Shown: positions 41,225 to 50,118, counted from the stretch's first letter. The stretch: 61,558 bases of DNA from Azospirillum oryzae (GCF_900177515.1 NZ_FXAK01000003.1:1-61558); one strand, 5' to 3'. Notes: generated by a model not told the origin, from the letters alone. Made by a program: numbers and translations.

Positions 41225-42436
41225 ATGCAGATCTTTTCGGTCACGTCGCGCGGCCGCGACGGGTCTAAGCCGCGGCTGGAAAACGTGTGGGCGATCGATG
41301 CACAGGATGCTCGGGAGCGGGTTGTGCGATCCGGCCGTGACGTGCTTCGGGTGCAAACGCGCACAGTCCGCAGCTGGTCGGCATTCTGGCGGGTCAACGC
41401 CTTCAGCGAAAGCCTGCTGCGGTCGGTGGCTCAACAGAGTTTCGCAGTGCCGGCGCAACAGGCGCTCGCGGACTTGATCCGGCGCGAGACGGACCCGTGG
41501 AAAATGGCGGTCCTGGCGCCGGCGAAAACGGCGCTTGATGCTGGCGCGAACTTCGTCCAGGCGCTGCGCGCGCTCGAACTCTACGACGAAGCGACCTTGA
41601 CGATCATCGGCGCCGGCGAAAAGGCGGGCCAGCTGGATGAAGCTGTGGCGCAGGCGGTCGAGCAAGTGCGGGCCAAACGGTCGCGTGCGCGTGCCACGCG
41701 GGCGTTCCTGGTCGGCCTTGCCTCCGAATGGTCGGCTCTCTTCAGCGGCGTTTCGTTCGTACGGTCCAATTATCTGCCGGGTTTGATGATGAGCGGGATC
41801 CGGACGGATGATGCGGCCTTGCGCGCGCGCTTCGATTTCGGATTGGCGACAGTGCGGACGATCATGGACACGGCGTTCGTGCTCATGACGTCGGTGACCG
41901 TGATCGGGGGCGTCCTGGTGCTGGTGCGCTTCGCATTCCGGGGTCGGCGGAACCATTGGTCGGCGCGGATTGTCCAGGCCGTGCCTGGGCTGCGGGCGTC
42001 GGTGCAGCATGACGCCCTGTCGCTCTCCATGGCGGTTGCCGCGCGCCTGCTGCGCGCCGGCGAGGCGGTCGGACACACGGTCCAGTTCGCGCGGGATGTT
42101 TCGCAAGTTCCGGCGGTGCAAGCCTATTGGGACAGCGTGCACGCGGCGCTCGATGTGGTCGAGCCGGCGCGTGCATTCGCACGGGCGCCGCTTGACGGTG
42201 GCGAGCGGGCGCAGATTGGGCAAGCCCGGCAAATGGCAGACATAGCGGCCGCGTGCGAGCGGATCGCGGAGCAACGCGCCGAAAAAGCCAAGACGACGCG
42301 ACGGCGAACGCTGGTGCTTGGGCTGAGCCTTTTCGGGGTTCTGGTCGCGGTCGCGCTGGGCGGGATCGCGTGGCTGCTGAGCCTGCAGCTTACCGCCAGC
42401 CAAGAGGCTGTGCGGCACATGACGAAACGGCGGTGA
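41225..42436 (+). CDS. PilR/GspF-like platform protein
   Basis: 403-residue inner-membrane protein. A cytoplasmic N-terminus with GspF-type sequence ('TLTIIGAGEKAGQLDEAVAQ') is followed by a membrane hairpin near 215-240, a second GspF repeat and a terminal helix ('LFGVLVAVALGGIAWLLSL'). It is directly after the ATPase (four bases), as in R64 pilQ-pilR. It anchors the ATPase and passes motion to pilins. Confidence 0.88.
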   Translation: MQIFSVTSRGRDGSKPRLENVWAIDAQDARERVVRSGRDVLRVQTRTVRSWSAFWRVNAFSESLLRSVAQQSFAVPAQQALADLIRRETDPWKMAVLAPAKTALDAGANFVQALRALELYDEATLTIIGAGEKAGQLDEAVAQAVEQVRAKRSRARATRAFLVGLASEWSALFSGVSFVRSNYLPGLMMSGIRTDDAALRARFDFGLATVRTIMDTAFVLMTSVTVIGGVLVLVRFAFRGRRNHWSARIVQAVPGLRASVQHDALSLSMAVAARLLRAGEAVGHTVQFARDVSQVPAVQAYWDSVHAALDVVEPARAFARAPLDGGERAQIGQARQMADIAAACERIAEQRAEKAKTTRRRTLVLGLSLFGVLVAVALGGIAWLLSLQLTASQEAVRHMTKRR

Positions 42437-42438
42437 AG

Positions 42439-43293
42439 ATGCAAGGGGACATGTTGGGGCTCCGGCCGGAGGTGCCGGAAAGCCTGAAGGTGCTTCGGAT
42501 CGAATCACCGGAGGGGCTGAACGAGCGCACGGCCTGGGAAAATGCCTGCGGAAAATGCGGCACGGAACGCGTGGCGTATGTGGCCAGCTACGCGGCCGGG
42601 TACCTCTATGTGCTGGCGGCGCCGGTGAGCGACCTTCCGCCGGCGTCCTGGTGCCCGTTCGCGTCGGTGCTTCCGTCCGGCACGCTAGAGGGGACGGTCG
42701 CCTATGGGTTCGGTACGGCTGCGCGGCAAACGGTGCTCGTGATCCCGGCCGATGGCGATCCGAAATTGTTCACCGGCCCGCCAAGCGGTGTCGCGAGAGC
42801 CGTGGAGAAATACGGGGTCAGCATCCAAACGCTTGACGGTGAGCACTCCGGAACGGTGACGCCTTGGGTGGTTCAGTCGCTGGCGGAGGAACAGTTCGTG
42901 CGCGCGGTCGGTGGGCTGATCGTGCGACGCGCAGTCGGGATCATGGCTGCGTCGCTGGCAGTGGTGACGGTGTGTGGGGTCGTGTCGGCCGGCGTGGGGC
43001 TGTTGGCCTCGGCCTCAACGGAGGCTGCGACCAAGCGGGCCCTGGCGGTGGTCAGCGATGCCCGGACATTGGCGACAAACGACATTGCCGCGCAGCTGGG
43101 CCGCTTCGATGACGTCGACCGGTCGGTGCTGCAGCTTGGTGGCGATCTGCTGAGCTTCAAGGTGACGAAGGGGGGGCCGGCAACCTGGCGCGCGAGCTTC
43201 CCGAAGACGGTTACGGCTGACGCCATCGAGGCGATGGGCGGGCGCTCCGACACGGTGCATGCCGATGGAGGCGTCTATGCAGTCTCTCGCTGA
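42439..43293 (+). CDS. PilO-like bitopic pilus protein
   Basis: 284-residue protein with one membrane segment in the middle (residues about 160-185, 'AVGIMAASLAVVTVCGVVSA'), an N-terminal cytoplasmic part with a CGKC pair, and a C-terminal periplasmic part. Position and topology suit PilO/PilL-type inner-membrane components. GTG at 42433, overlapping the previous stop, is an alternative start; ATG at 42451 has AGGGG close by. Assignment by context. Confidence 0.6.
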   Translation: MQGDMLGLRPEVPESLKVLRIESPEGLNERTAWENACGKCGTERVAYVASYAAGYLYVLAAPVSDLPPASWCPFASVLPSGTLEGTVAYGFGTAARQTVLVIPADGDPKLFTGPPSGVARAVEKYGVSIQTLDGEHSGTVTPWVVQSLAEEQFVRAVGGLIVRRAVGIMAASLAVVTVCGVVSAGVGLLASASTEAATKRALAVVSDARTLATNDIAAQLGRFDDVDRSVLQLGGDLLSFKVTKGGPATWRASFPKTVTADAIEAMGGRSDTVHADGGVYAVSR

Positions 43294-43819
43294 GATGCGG
43301 CATCGGCTGCGGCTGGCTTTGAACGCGCCAGCTTTTTGGGACCGTTCGCGACTGTGGGACGTGTGGCGGCAGGCGGCGCCGGCCTCGCACATCGTCGTGG
43401 CCGCCGCGGCGATCGGCGCTACGGGGAGTGTGGCCGCGGCGCTGCTGGCGGTCCAGCACATGGCCAAGGAGATTCAGGACTGGCGGCGGGCGGCGGTTGC
43501 GGCGGATGTTCCGCTGCCGGTGGTGCAGCGGCGGCCGCCGGATCCGAAACAGATTTCCGACGTGGTGGCGGCGCTGTCGGCGGCTTACCCGGACGTGACG
43601 GTCAAGCCGTCTGGCGCCGAACTGACGGTAGCGGTCGGCAACGCTGAAAAGCTGGCCGCATTCAGGGCCGCTGTGCAACGGCTGCAGGTTCTGGATCCGT
43701 CGATCCGATGGCAGGTGTCCATGCTGTGTGCCGGCAAAGAATGCCCGAACCTCGCACAGATGACCGCACACGGGACTGTGGTCGAGTTTCAAATCGAAAA
43801 AGCAAAAAAGGGGCGCTGA
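43277..43819 (+). CDS. Bitopic pilus assembly protein (PilP/PilO-like)
   Basis: 180-residue protein with one membrane segment (about residues 40-60, 'HIVVAAAAIGATGSVAAALL') followed by a coiled-coil stretch and a periplasmic alpha/beta domain with two Cys ('MLCAGKECPNL'). GGAGG five bases before ATG 43277. Overlaps the previous gene by 17 bases. Resembles the PilN/PilO-type alignment proteins of type IV pili in topology. Exact homologue not recognised. Confidence 0.6.
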   Translation: MQSLAEMRHRLRLALNAPAFWDRSRLWDVWRQAAPASHIVVAAAAIGATGSVAAALLAVQHMAKEIQDWRRAAVAADVPLPVVQRRPPDPKQISDVVAALSAAYPDVTVKPSGAELTVAVGNAEKLAAFRAAVQRLQVLDPSIRWQVSMLCAGKECPNLAQMTAHGTVVEFQIEKAKKGR

Positions 43820-43820
43820 C

Positions 43821-44525
43821 ATGGGTACTATTATCGCTTTGATTCTAGGCGCGATGACGCTCGTCGGCTATCTGGCCTATATGTTCATGCCGTCGTCCGA
43901 TAATCCGCTTGGCGATACGGCCACTCAGACCAACCGTGCGGCAGCCTACTCCACCGTGGGCATCATGTCTTCGACGCAGCAGGGTTTCACGACCATGCAG
44001 TCGCGTGGCGTGGCGATCAGCCAAGTGCTTTTCAACGGCAGTGAAACTGGCCTCAACGGGACGCCGGTGGACCTTATCACCGATGAATCGGACGTCATGT
44101 CCACACGGCAGTTGTTCCACCCCAAATTCGGCACGATGGCCAGCCCGCCAGCGTTTCCAAGTGCGGCGTCGGCGGCGGCGGACCCTCGGACAAGCGTGTT
44201 CTACTACCGCAACAACATCGCCTTCAGGGGCGGTGCGGGCGCGGTGCCGTTGGAGTTGGGCACGACGACGCCCGAAATCGCGATGTTCGCCCCGAATATC
44301 AAGACCGGGGTGTGCCTGTCGATCAATGCGCAGCTGCACAACGACAGCGAGGAAGATCCCGATCAGGTGCCGAGCAGCGGGTTGGCGCTGTCCGCCTTCA
44401 CGGGGACTGACGCCACCCCTACGGTTATGACGACGGCGCCGGCTGGGCTGCGCGCCCGCACGACGGGGTGCGTGCAAACGACGGACGGCGCCTATGTGGC
44501 GTTCGTCAGCTTGGCCAAGCGCTGA
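43821..44525 (+). CDS. Pilin-like protein 1 (probable major pilin)
   Basis: 234-residue protein with a hydrophobic helix starting at residue 3 ('TIIALILGAMTLVGYLAYMF') and no basic leader ending in Gly-Phe, so it is not a standard prepilin. The remainder has the beta-rich, Ser/Thr/Ala-rich look of pilin heads with a C-terminal Cys pair ('GVCLSIN...TTGCVQTTDG'). ATG immediately after the previous stop. Its place after the assembly genes and before the adhesin candidate fits PilS of R64. Confidence in the pilin role is moderate. Confidence 0.6.
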   Translation: MGTIIALILGAMTLVGYLAYMFMPSSDNPLGDTATQTNRAAAYSTVGIMSSTQQGFTTMQSRGVAISQVLFNGSETGLNGTPVDLITDESDVMSTRQLFHPKFGTMASPPAFPSAASAAADPRTSVFYYRNNIAFRGGAGAVPLELGTTTPEIAMFAPNIKTGVCLSINAQLHNDSEEDPDQVPSSGLALSAFTGTDATPTVMTTAPAGLRARTTGCVQTTDGAYVAFVSLAKR

Positions 44526-44526
44526 C

Positions 44527-45060
44527 ATGGGGGCGCTGGTTGCGGTGGCGTTCGGCGCGCTCGTGATGCTCGGCTTGGCGATCGGCGTCATTGCCGGTGA
44601 CAGCGGTGACGTGCTGGGCGCCTTTTCGGCGACGCGGGCGCAGACGGAATTGGAAACTCAAGCCCGGCTTTATCAGACCGCGATGGCGGCTTGCACTCTT
44701 CGGGTCGCGAAGGACGTCACCTCGCCGGATGGCCAGCCGCGCGGTTGGCCCGCGCCGGCCGGCGGCGTCGGCAACGTGTCCGGTCTGACGTGTCAGGACG
44801 GACGCGCGGTGATTTCCGGCGGGCAACCGCTGCCGGCGGCGCCGGCCGGGTTCGGTGGCTGGGTTTACCGGCGCGACGGCGCGGCGGTTTGCCTGATGAC
44901 GCTGCCGGTCGAGCGCACAAGCGAGACGGATTCAGCGGTCCAGGGGGCGGTGCGGCGCCTGGGGGCTGGCCAGAGCTGGGTTTCGCGAAACGGCGGGCTC
45001 GCTGTGCTGCTGACGCTGCGCACGGCCTCCATTCCCGCCGGCAGTGCGTGCGACCTTTAA
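44527..45060 (+). CDS. Pilin-like protein 2 (minor pilin candidate)
   Basis: 177-residue protein with the same design: N-terminal hydrophobic helix ('MGALVAVAFGALVMLGLAIG'), amphipathic helix with Gln/Glu ('ATRAQTELETQARLYQTAMA') and a Cys-containing beta domain ending 'GSACDL'. One base after the previous stop. Likely minor pilin or pseudopilin-like initiator. Confidence 0.6.
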   Translation: MGALVAVAFGALVMLGLAIGVIAGDSGDVLGAFSATRAQTELETQARLYQTAMAACTLRVAKDVTSPDGQPRGWPAPAGGVGNVSGLTCQDGRAVISGGQPLPAAPAGFGGWVYRRDGAAVCLMTLPVERTSETDSAVQGAVRRLGAGQSWVSRNGGLAVLLTLRTASIPAGSACDL

Positions 45061-45072
45061 GGAAGAATCCCG

Positions 45073-47358
45073 ATGCTAATTGCGGTGATCCTGGGCGGCC
45101 TCGCTTTGCTTGGGCTGATGGTGTCCGTATCCGCAACCGTTGTTGTCGTGATGCTGGGCGGGATGGTGAGCGCTCAGTTGGACGCGGAGAACCGGCAGAT
45201 TATGGCGTCGGCCGCTCAGCAGCTGGCGGCTGAAGCCACAAATCTCGATGGCGATGCGGTGCCGGAGGTGACGCTGTTGCGGGCTGCGGTGGCGGGCGAA
45301 CCGGCCCTGCCGGCCGGCGGCTGGTACATCGCGGCCTCCAGCGGCGCGCCGAAGCTGGATGTATGGGGGGCGCCGCTGGTTGTGTGCGCGGTCGACAACG
45401 GAGTGCGGGGCACGCAACCGGAATTGGCTGGGCTCATTCCTGGAACGTCCGTTCCGACCGAACTCAACGCCGCACCGCTTTTCGCGCTGATTATGGCCGG
45501 CGAAAATGGACTGCTGGAAACATCCTGCGCGGCGGCACTCGGCGGCAACGCCAGCGGCGATGACTCAGTTAGGCGCGTATCGGTGGCGGAATCCATGCAG
45601 CTGGCTGGGCCGCTGGTGGCAACGGCGCCGGAGACGGTGGAATACGGCACGGATGGGCTGGGATCGACATTCCGTGTGAATGGAGCCGTTGAGTCTCAGT
45701 CGTTGGCAGTGAGCGGAGAGGCTGCGGTCGGCAAGCTGACGCTCGGGCAACCGCTGGCCATTGGTGACGGCGGCACCTCTGCCTCTACGGCGGCCGGTGC
45801 GTGGTGGTCCATCCTGCAGGGTGCGCCGGCGGACTCCTTGGCGTGGCAGGTCGCCGGCGCCGTCCAGGTGACCGGCGGCACATTGAACGGCGTCAGCATC
45901 GGAGCGACCACGGCGGGGTTCGGCAACTTCAGTAGCCTGACCGTCAACGGCGCGACCGTGTGGACGACGGCGAACGATGGCGCGGGATCGGGCCTCGACG
46001 CGGACATGATCGACGGCGTTCCGGTCCAGGCGAACGGCGCGACCACGGGTCAGGTGCTGCAGTGGAATGGTTCAGGCTACGCGCCATCGACGCTGGTTGC
46101 CGGCGGCGGCGGCGGAATTGGCTTGGTCGAGGCTGACACGCTGCAGACTGTGACGGCCCGCGGTGCTTCAACGAACCAAGTCATATCGGCGGCGGGCTAT
46201 CTCTACTCGTCCGACCCGCGGCTGAAGGCGGACATGCGGGCGATTCCGGCGGATGAAGCGCTGAGACTGGTCGAGCGGTTGGAAGGGTTGAGGTATGTGC
46301 GCCTGTCCACCGCTGAAGGCGAAATCGGCTTCAACGCGGAAGCCGTCGAGAAAGTTTTGCCGGAGGTCGTGCGTGTGGGTCCGGACGGGCTGCGGAGCGT
46401 GGCCTATGGAAACCTGACCGCAGTACTCGTCCAGGCGCTACACGAATTGCGGGCGCGGCAGGATGCGGTAACGCTGAGACTGGCGTGCCTCGCGGCTGCG
46501 ATGGGGGCGTGCCTGCTGGGTGCGCTGGGTTGGGGGCTGCGCCGGCGGGGATGGTTTGGTGTGATGCTGGCGGTGGGGCTGGCGATCCCGCTGGTGGCCG
46601 GCATCATGGGATGGTCGGCGCCTGCAGCTGCGCAAAGCTGTCCAAGCGTGCCCGGCAGCATGCGGTGCATTCCGGCCGGGGCGACACTCGATGTCACGGC
46701 CTACGGGGTCTGCAAGCGGCTTACCAACACGCGCTCTCTGGCCATGATGGTGCCGCTGGGGTCGGCGGCAGAATGGACGTCGGCCTACAGCAATTCCGCG
46801 GCCGTGGCGACGGTGGCAGCCTGCTACACCTACTCCTGGTCGGGCTGGTCAGGCTGGTCCGGCTGCTCGGCCAGCTGCGGCGGCGGCACACAGTCGCAAA
46901 CCCGGACCTGCCTGCGGTCGGAGACAGGTGTCGCCGGTAGTACGGCCGTCGATCCCAGCTATTGCGGCGGCGGGTCGACCACGAACACGCAATCGTGCAA
47001 CACGCAATCCTGCTGCACGCCCAATCCTCGCGTCACCGGCTATGGCGGCTGCTCGGCAAGTTGCGGCGGTGGAAGTCAGACAGTCTACTGGGAGGATGGC
47101 TGCGGCGGCTCTTGGACTACGAGCCAGTCGTGCAACACCCAAGGGTGCTGCGCCGGAAATCAGGGGCAGCAGTGCAATAAAGGTTGGTGCGATAGCACGG
47201 GTGGAAACAGTTGCGCCAACTGGTACGCGACGCCGACTTCGTGCGGCCAAGGCGATGGCACTGGCTCCATTGCATACTGCGACGAAGGAACGCAGAGAAT
47301 TTGCTGCAATGACTACATCGGCAGAGGGCGCATTCAATGTGATGGCAGCTGCCAATGA
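45073..47358 (+). CDS. Tip-adhesin candidate: pilin-like stem, S74 chaperone, TSP1-like domains
   Basis: 761-residue multidomain protein. Residues 1-45 form a pilin-like hydrophobic helix ('LIAVILGGLALLGLMVSVSA'). A long beta-rich region with a tail-fibre-like segment follows (about 180-370). Then comes a peptidase-S74-type chaperone (about 375-470) with the self-cleavage site 'YLYSSDPRLKADM'. Two membrane helices (about 475-520) precede a Cys-rich part with thrombospondin type 1-like repeats ('WSGWSGWSGCSASCGGGTQS', 'YGGCSASCGGGSQT'). AAGGAAG before the ATG. It occupies the place of the PilV adhesin in R64, but no shufflon is visible. Confidence 0.8.
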   Translation: MLIAVILGGLALLGLMVSVSATVVVVMLGGMVSAQLDAENRQIMASAAQQLAAEATNLDGDAVPEVTLLRAAVAGEPALPAGGWYIAASSGAPKLDVWGAPLVVCAVDNGVRGTQPELAGLIPGTSVPTELNAAPLFALIMAGENGLLETSCAAALGGNASGDDSVRRVSVAESMQLAGPLVATAPETVEYGTDGLGSTFRVNGAVESQSLAVSGEAAVGKLTLGQPLAIGDGGTSASTAAGAWWSILQGAPADSLAWQVAGAVQVTGGTLNGVSIGATTAGFGNFSSLTVNGATVWTTANDGAGSGLDADMIDGVPVQANGATTGQVLQWNGSGYAPSTLVAGGGGGIGLVEADTLQTVTARGASTNQVISAAGYLYSSDPRLKADMRAIPADEALRLVERLEGLRYVRLSTAEGEIGFNAEAVEKVLPEVVRVGPDGLRSVAYGNLTAVLVQALHELRARQDAVTLRLACLAAAMGACLLGALGWGLRRRGWFGVMLAVGLAIPLVAGIMGWSAPAAAQSCPSVPGSMRCIPAGATLDVTAYGVCKRLTNTRSLAMMVPLGSAAEWTSAYSNSAAVATVAACYTYSWSGWSGWSGCSASCGGGTQSQTRTCLRSETGVAGSTAVDPSYCGGGSTTNTQSCNTQSCCTPNPRVTGYGGCSASCGGGSQTVYWEDGCGGSWTTSQSCNTQGCCAGNQGQQCNKGWCDSTGGNSCANWYATPTSCGQGDGTGSIAYCDEGTQRICCNDYIGRGRIQCDGSCQ

Positions 47359-48374
47359 ACCGAATAGAGAAAGATACTTCAATGAGAACGAAGAAAATCG
47401 GCGCGATGCTCTGTGCCTCTGCGGTCCTCACGGCGTCGGCGCTCTCTTGGGCTGGCGAGATCTGTACGGTCGACGGGCTCGGCATTCCGGACGGAACGGT
47501 GCTTCTGCAGATGGGTGCCGTCGACATGAACGGCGGCCCGGTGTACCGGCAGTGCGTAGATGGGACGCTCGGTGCACCGTTCACTGCGTCGAGCCTGCCG
47601 CGGTCGGCTGCGGTCGCGCCTGAGCAAGCCCAAGCCCAAGCGGTCGCGCCGGCGCCGGTGCCGCCAGCTGGCCAAGGGCGAGCGGCGACAGTCGGTGCCG
47701 GTGATCTGGACGCCGCAGTGCGCCGGCTCCTGACCGAACAGCCGGGTTTAGTGGCGGCCGCCATGCAACGCGCGCAGGAACAGCAGCGACAGCAGGTTGC
47801 GGCTGAGCGCAACCGAAAGCTCGCGGAGATGTTGCCGAAGGTGGTCGAAAGCGGGATCAGCGTCGGCCCGGTCGAGGCGGACGTTACTGTGGTCGAATGG
47901 TTGGATTATGGGTGCCCCTACTGCCAGCAAAGCGAGCCTGGGGTGCGGGAACTGCTGGCGAAAGATCCGAAAGTGCGGGTGGTGTTTAAGGAGATGCCGA
48001 TCTTGGGACCATCGTCCGTTCTGGCGGCGCGTGTCGCACTGGCGGCTCGCGAACAAGGGCGTTACCTGGACGTGCACCAGGCGCTGATGGAAATGAAGAC
48101 CGGGCACGGGGTCGATCTGAAGCCGGCGATGATTGAGGAAATGGTTGCGACACTCGGCCTCGATGGCGAGCGGCTGAAGCGCGACATGGAAAGCCCGGAA
48201 GTGAACAGGGCCTTGGCGGAAACTCGTGCTGAAGCGGCTTCGCTTGGGATCCAAAGCACGCCAACCTTCGCCATCGGTGCGGAGGTGGTGCCTATGGCAC
48301 TGACGGCTGAAGGGCTGGCGGCGAAGGTTGCGGAAGTGCGGAGCAAGGTGCAGGCAAGCGCCGCAACCCCTTGA
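47355..48374 (+). CDS. DsbA/DsbG-like thioredoxin-fold protein
   Basis: 339-residue exported protein. The signal peptide is best read from the second ATG (47382, 'MRTKKIGAMLCASAVLTAS'). A small N-terminal domain and an Ala/Gln-rich linker/coiled coil precede the thioredoxin domain with active site 'LDYGCPYCQQ' and cis-Pro 'STPTFAIG'. ATGA overlap with the adhesin gene suggests coupled expression. It most likely forms or reshuffles disulfides in the Cys-rich adhesin and perhaps in the Cys-module T4SS protein. Confidence 0.88.
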   Translation: MNRIEKDTSMRTKKIGAMLCASAVLTASALSWAGEICTVDGLGIPDGTVLLQMGAVDMNGGPVYRQCVDGTLGAPFTASSLPRSAAVAPEQAQAQAVAPAPVPPAGQGRAATVGAGDLDAAVRRLLTEQPGLVAAAMQRAQEQQRQQVAAERNRKLAEMLPKVVESGISVGPVEADVTVVEWLDYGCPYCQQSEPGVRELLAKDPKVRVVFKEMPILGPSSVLAARVALAAREQGRYLDVHQALMEMKTGHGVDLKPAMIEEMVATLGLDGERLKRDMESPEVNRALAETRAEAASLGIQSTPTFAIGAEVVPMALTAEGLAAKVAEVRSKVQASAATP

Positions 48375-48533
48375 AACGGCACGGAACCTGCTGTGCCCCC
48401 TGCCCTACCCGGCCGGCGGCGCAGCAGATCCGGAAAACGATATAACAAATGCGACAACGCAAAAACCCAAGGTCGCATACCTGTATCACATTGAACTGCC
48501 AAGCCATTGAGATTTGATGACTGTATAAAATCA

Positions 48534-49157
48534 TCAATTCTTGGCGGCCATATCCAACGGATGCACCTTCATTCGGTGAAGAACCTCTATCACCAGCTGT
48601 TGGGCGCGACGCGATAGCGGCGTCGCCACTCGGCTGTAGGCCGTGGCGTCGAGGAGTTCGTCCACTCGGCTCAAGGCTGAGATTGGCGGCAAACGGCGGT
48701 CAGCCGGCACCATGTCGAGGAAGCGCTTAGCCCGCTTGTTAACGTCGGGGTGCGTTGGCCACCGGTTCGGAAGTGCGACGGCTCCAGGCAGACGTTCCAG
48801 ATCCTTCAGCACGCGTTGCGCCTCTTGGATCGAGGCGCCGTAGGGCAGTACCACCAAGTCAGCGACGGACTGCACCAGCTTGTCGAGTTCCGGCCGGGCA
48901 GCTGCGCCGTCCAGGATGATGAGCAAACGTTCCTGCTCGTCCAGCTTTTGCAGCATGGGGGCCAGCAAGCTGAGATCTCGGCCGTCGAGAGGAAGATAGC
49001 GGCGTTGACCGCTAATGGGTTCGTCCTCTTCGTCCGTAGTGATGACCACGGCATCAATGGGATGGGGCAGACTGCCGCAACCATGGCCGATCAGGTGCGC
49101 CAGCGTGCTTTTCCCGGTGCCGCCCTTGTTGCCGGCGGTGGCGATCAGTTTAGCCAC
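48534..49157 (-). CDS. parA: ParA-type partition ATPase
   Basis: 207-residue ParA/MinD-family ATPase with the deviant Walker A 'GNKGGTGKST' at the N-terminus and 'LLIILDGAAARP' as the Walker A'-like motif. Short ParAs of this size belong to type Ib or StbB/MobD-like systems that work with an RHH protein. GTG start overlaps the RHH gene stop by eight bases. With the 28-bp repeat array upstream this is the likely partition locus. It ends convergent with the DsbA-like gene. Confidence 0.85.
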   Translation of the reverse strand: MAKLIATAGNKGGTGKSTLAHLIGHGCGSLPHPIDAVVITTDEEDEPISGQRRYLPLDGRDLSLLAPMLQKLDEQERLLIILDGAAARPELDKLVQSVADLVVLPYGASIQEAQRVLKDLERLPGAVALPNRWPTHPDVNKRAKRFLDMVPADRRLPPISALSRVDELLDATAYSRVATPLSRRAQQLVIEVLHRMKVHPLDMAAKN

Positions 49158-49515
49158 GGTCCTGGTCCTCCGTATTATAACGCGCTTCCAGAATGCGAAG
49201 AATGATCTGCTGCGGAGTGATGTTCTTGCCGGCTTGAATGGACGCGTCGGCCGCCTCGCGCACCAGCTGGCGCATGAGCGTTCGGGGGATCCGCAGCTGC
49301 AGTGGCTCGGTGTCCTCCGGCGGTCGACCGCGGCCACGGGGCGCAGGCTTGGGGGCTGGCGTCGAGGCTGGCGCGGTAGGAGCGGGCGGGGCTGGTTCTG
49401 CCGGCGGTGGTGTAACCTGCGTCGGAAGTGTTGCGGATTCCGGCGGCTGCGCCGGACTTCTCAGATTGGCCAGCCCTTCAGCGAGAGCGCCAAAATCACG
49501 GTTCTTGCGCGTCAT
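49150..49515 (-). CDS. RHH partition/centromere-binding protein (ParG/StbA-like)
   Basis: 121-residue protein. A Pro/Ala-rich disordered middle includes an AT-hook-like 'RGRGRPPED', followed by a C-terminal ribbon-helix-helix ('LQLRIPRTLMRQLVREAADA...ITPQQIILRILEARYN'). ParG-type proteins have this design, bind centromere repeats with the RHH and stimulate ParA with the flexible arm. ATG start; a dyad just upstream could be its operator. Confidence 0.8.
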   Translation of the reverse strand: MTRKNRDFGALAEGLANLRSPAQPPESATLPTQVTPPPAEPAPPAPTAPASTPAPKPAPRGRGRPPEDTEPLQLRIPRTLMRQLVREAADASIQAGKNITPQQIILRILEARYNTEDQDRG

Positions 49516-49524
49516 TATGCACCG

Positions 49525-49550
49525 ATGATTTTCTGATACGAAAAAATCAT
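49525..49550 (-). promoter_or_regulatory. ATGATTTT / AAAATCAT dyad upstream of the par genes
   Basis: Inverted repeat with a 10-base loop, 10-35 bases upstream of the RHH gene start, covering the probable -10 region (TATGAT on the - strand at about 49545). Suits autorepression by the RHH protein. Confidence 0.5.
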
Positions 49551-49782
49551 ACCGTCTTAGCGGCACTACGGCATAATACAGCGCCTTCATGCGTGAGCGC
49601 AACCTTAGTCCCATGCGATCAAAGCGGGATGGTTGTCGTGTCGCTGCCTGTCGAGACGATGCGAAAGCTACTTTTTGCGTCGGATGCCGGGTAGTTACGA
49701 AAACAGTCGGTCCGTGATCTGGAAGCGGCAGAGGCGGGTGCCCGGATGCGAACGGTCCCGATGTCACGCACGGGTATCCAAC

Positions 49783-50118
49783 GCAATCGTCGTGCACGAG
49801 GTCGCAGAGACGCGACATGGTGCACAAGATCATACAGTCGAATTACGAGTTCGGGGCTGTTAGCACGGAACTTAGCGTGCAAGGCTGCTGACGGCGAACT
49901 TGGTGTACGAGGCCGTTACGACCGAACTACGTGTTCGAGGCCGTTGACGGCGAACTTGGTGTACGAAGCCGCTACTACCGAACTACGTGTTCGAGGCCGT
50001 TGATGGCGAACTTGGTGCACGAAGCCGCTACTACCGAACTACGTGTTCGAGGCCGTTGATGGCGAACTTGGTGCACGAAGCCGCTACTACCGAACTACGT
50101 GTTCGAGGCCGTTGATGG
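49783..50118 (+). repeat. 28-bp direct repeat array, probable par centromere
   Basis: Ten contiguous 28-bp units from 49839 to 50118 share cGAACTnnGTGnnCGAnGCCG. Two sub-types alternate (…ACGTGTTCGAGG…GTTGATGG and …TTGGTGCACGAAG…GCTACTAC), so a 56-bp higher period also shows. Two degenerate units precede them from about 49783. There are no spacers, so it is not CRISPR. The array lies upstream of the ParA/RHH pair, the usual place of a centromere. Confidence 0.8.

Noticed and set aside
45073..47358. Shufflon-type recombination of the adhesin end, as in R64 pilV
   Set aside because: No repeated 19-bp-type sites or alternative 3' ends near the gene, and the serine recombinase is far away.
49783..50118. 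28-bp repeats as a CRISPR array
   Set aside because: Units are directly adjacent with no spacers, there is no cas gene, and they lie upstream of a ParA/RHH pair.
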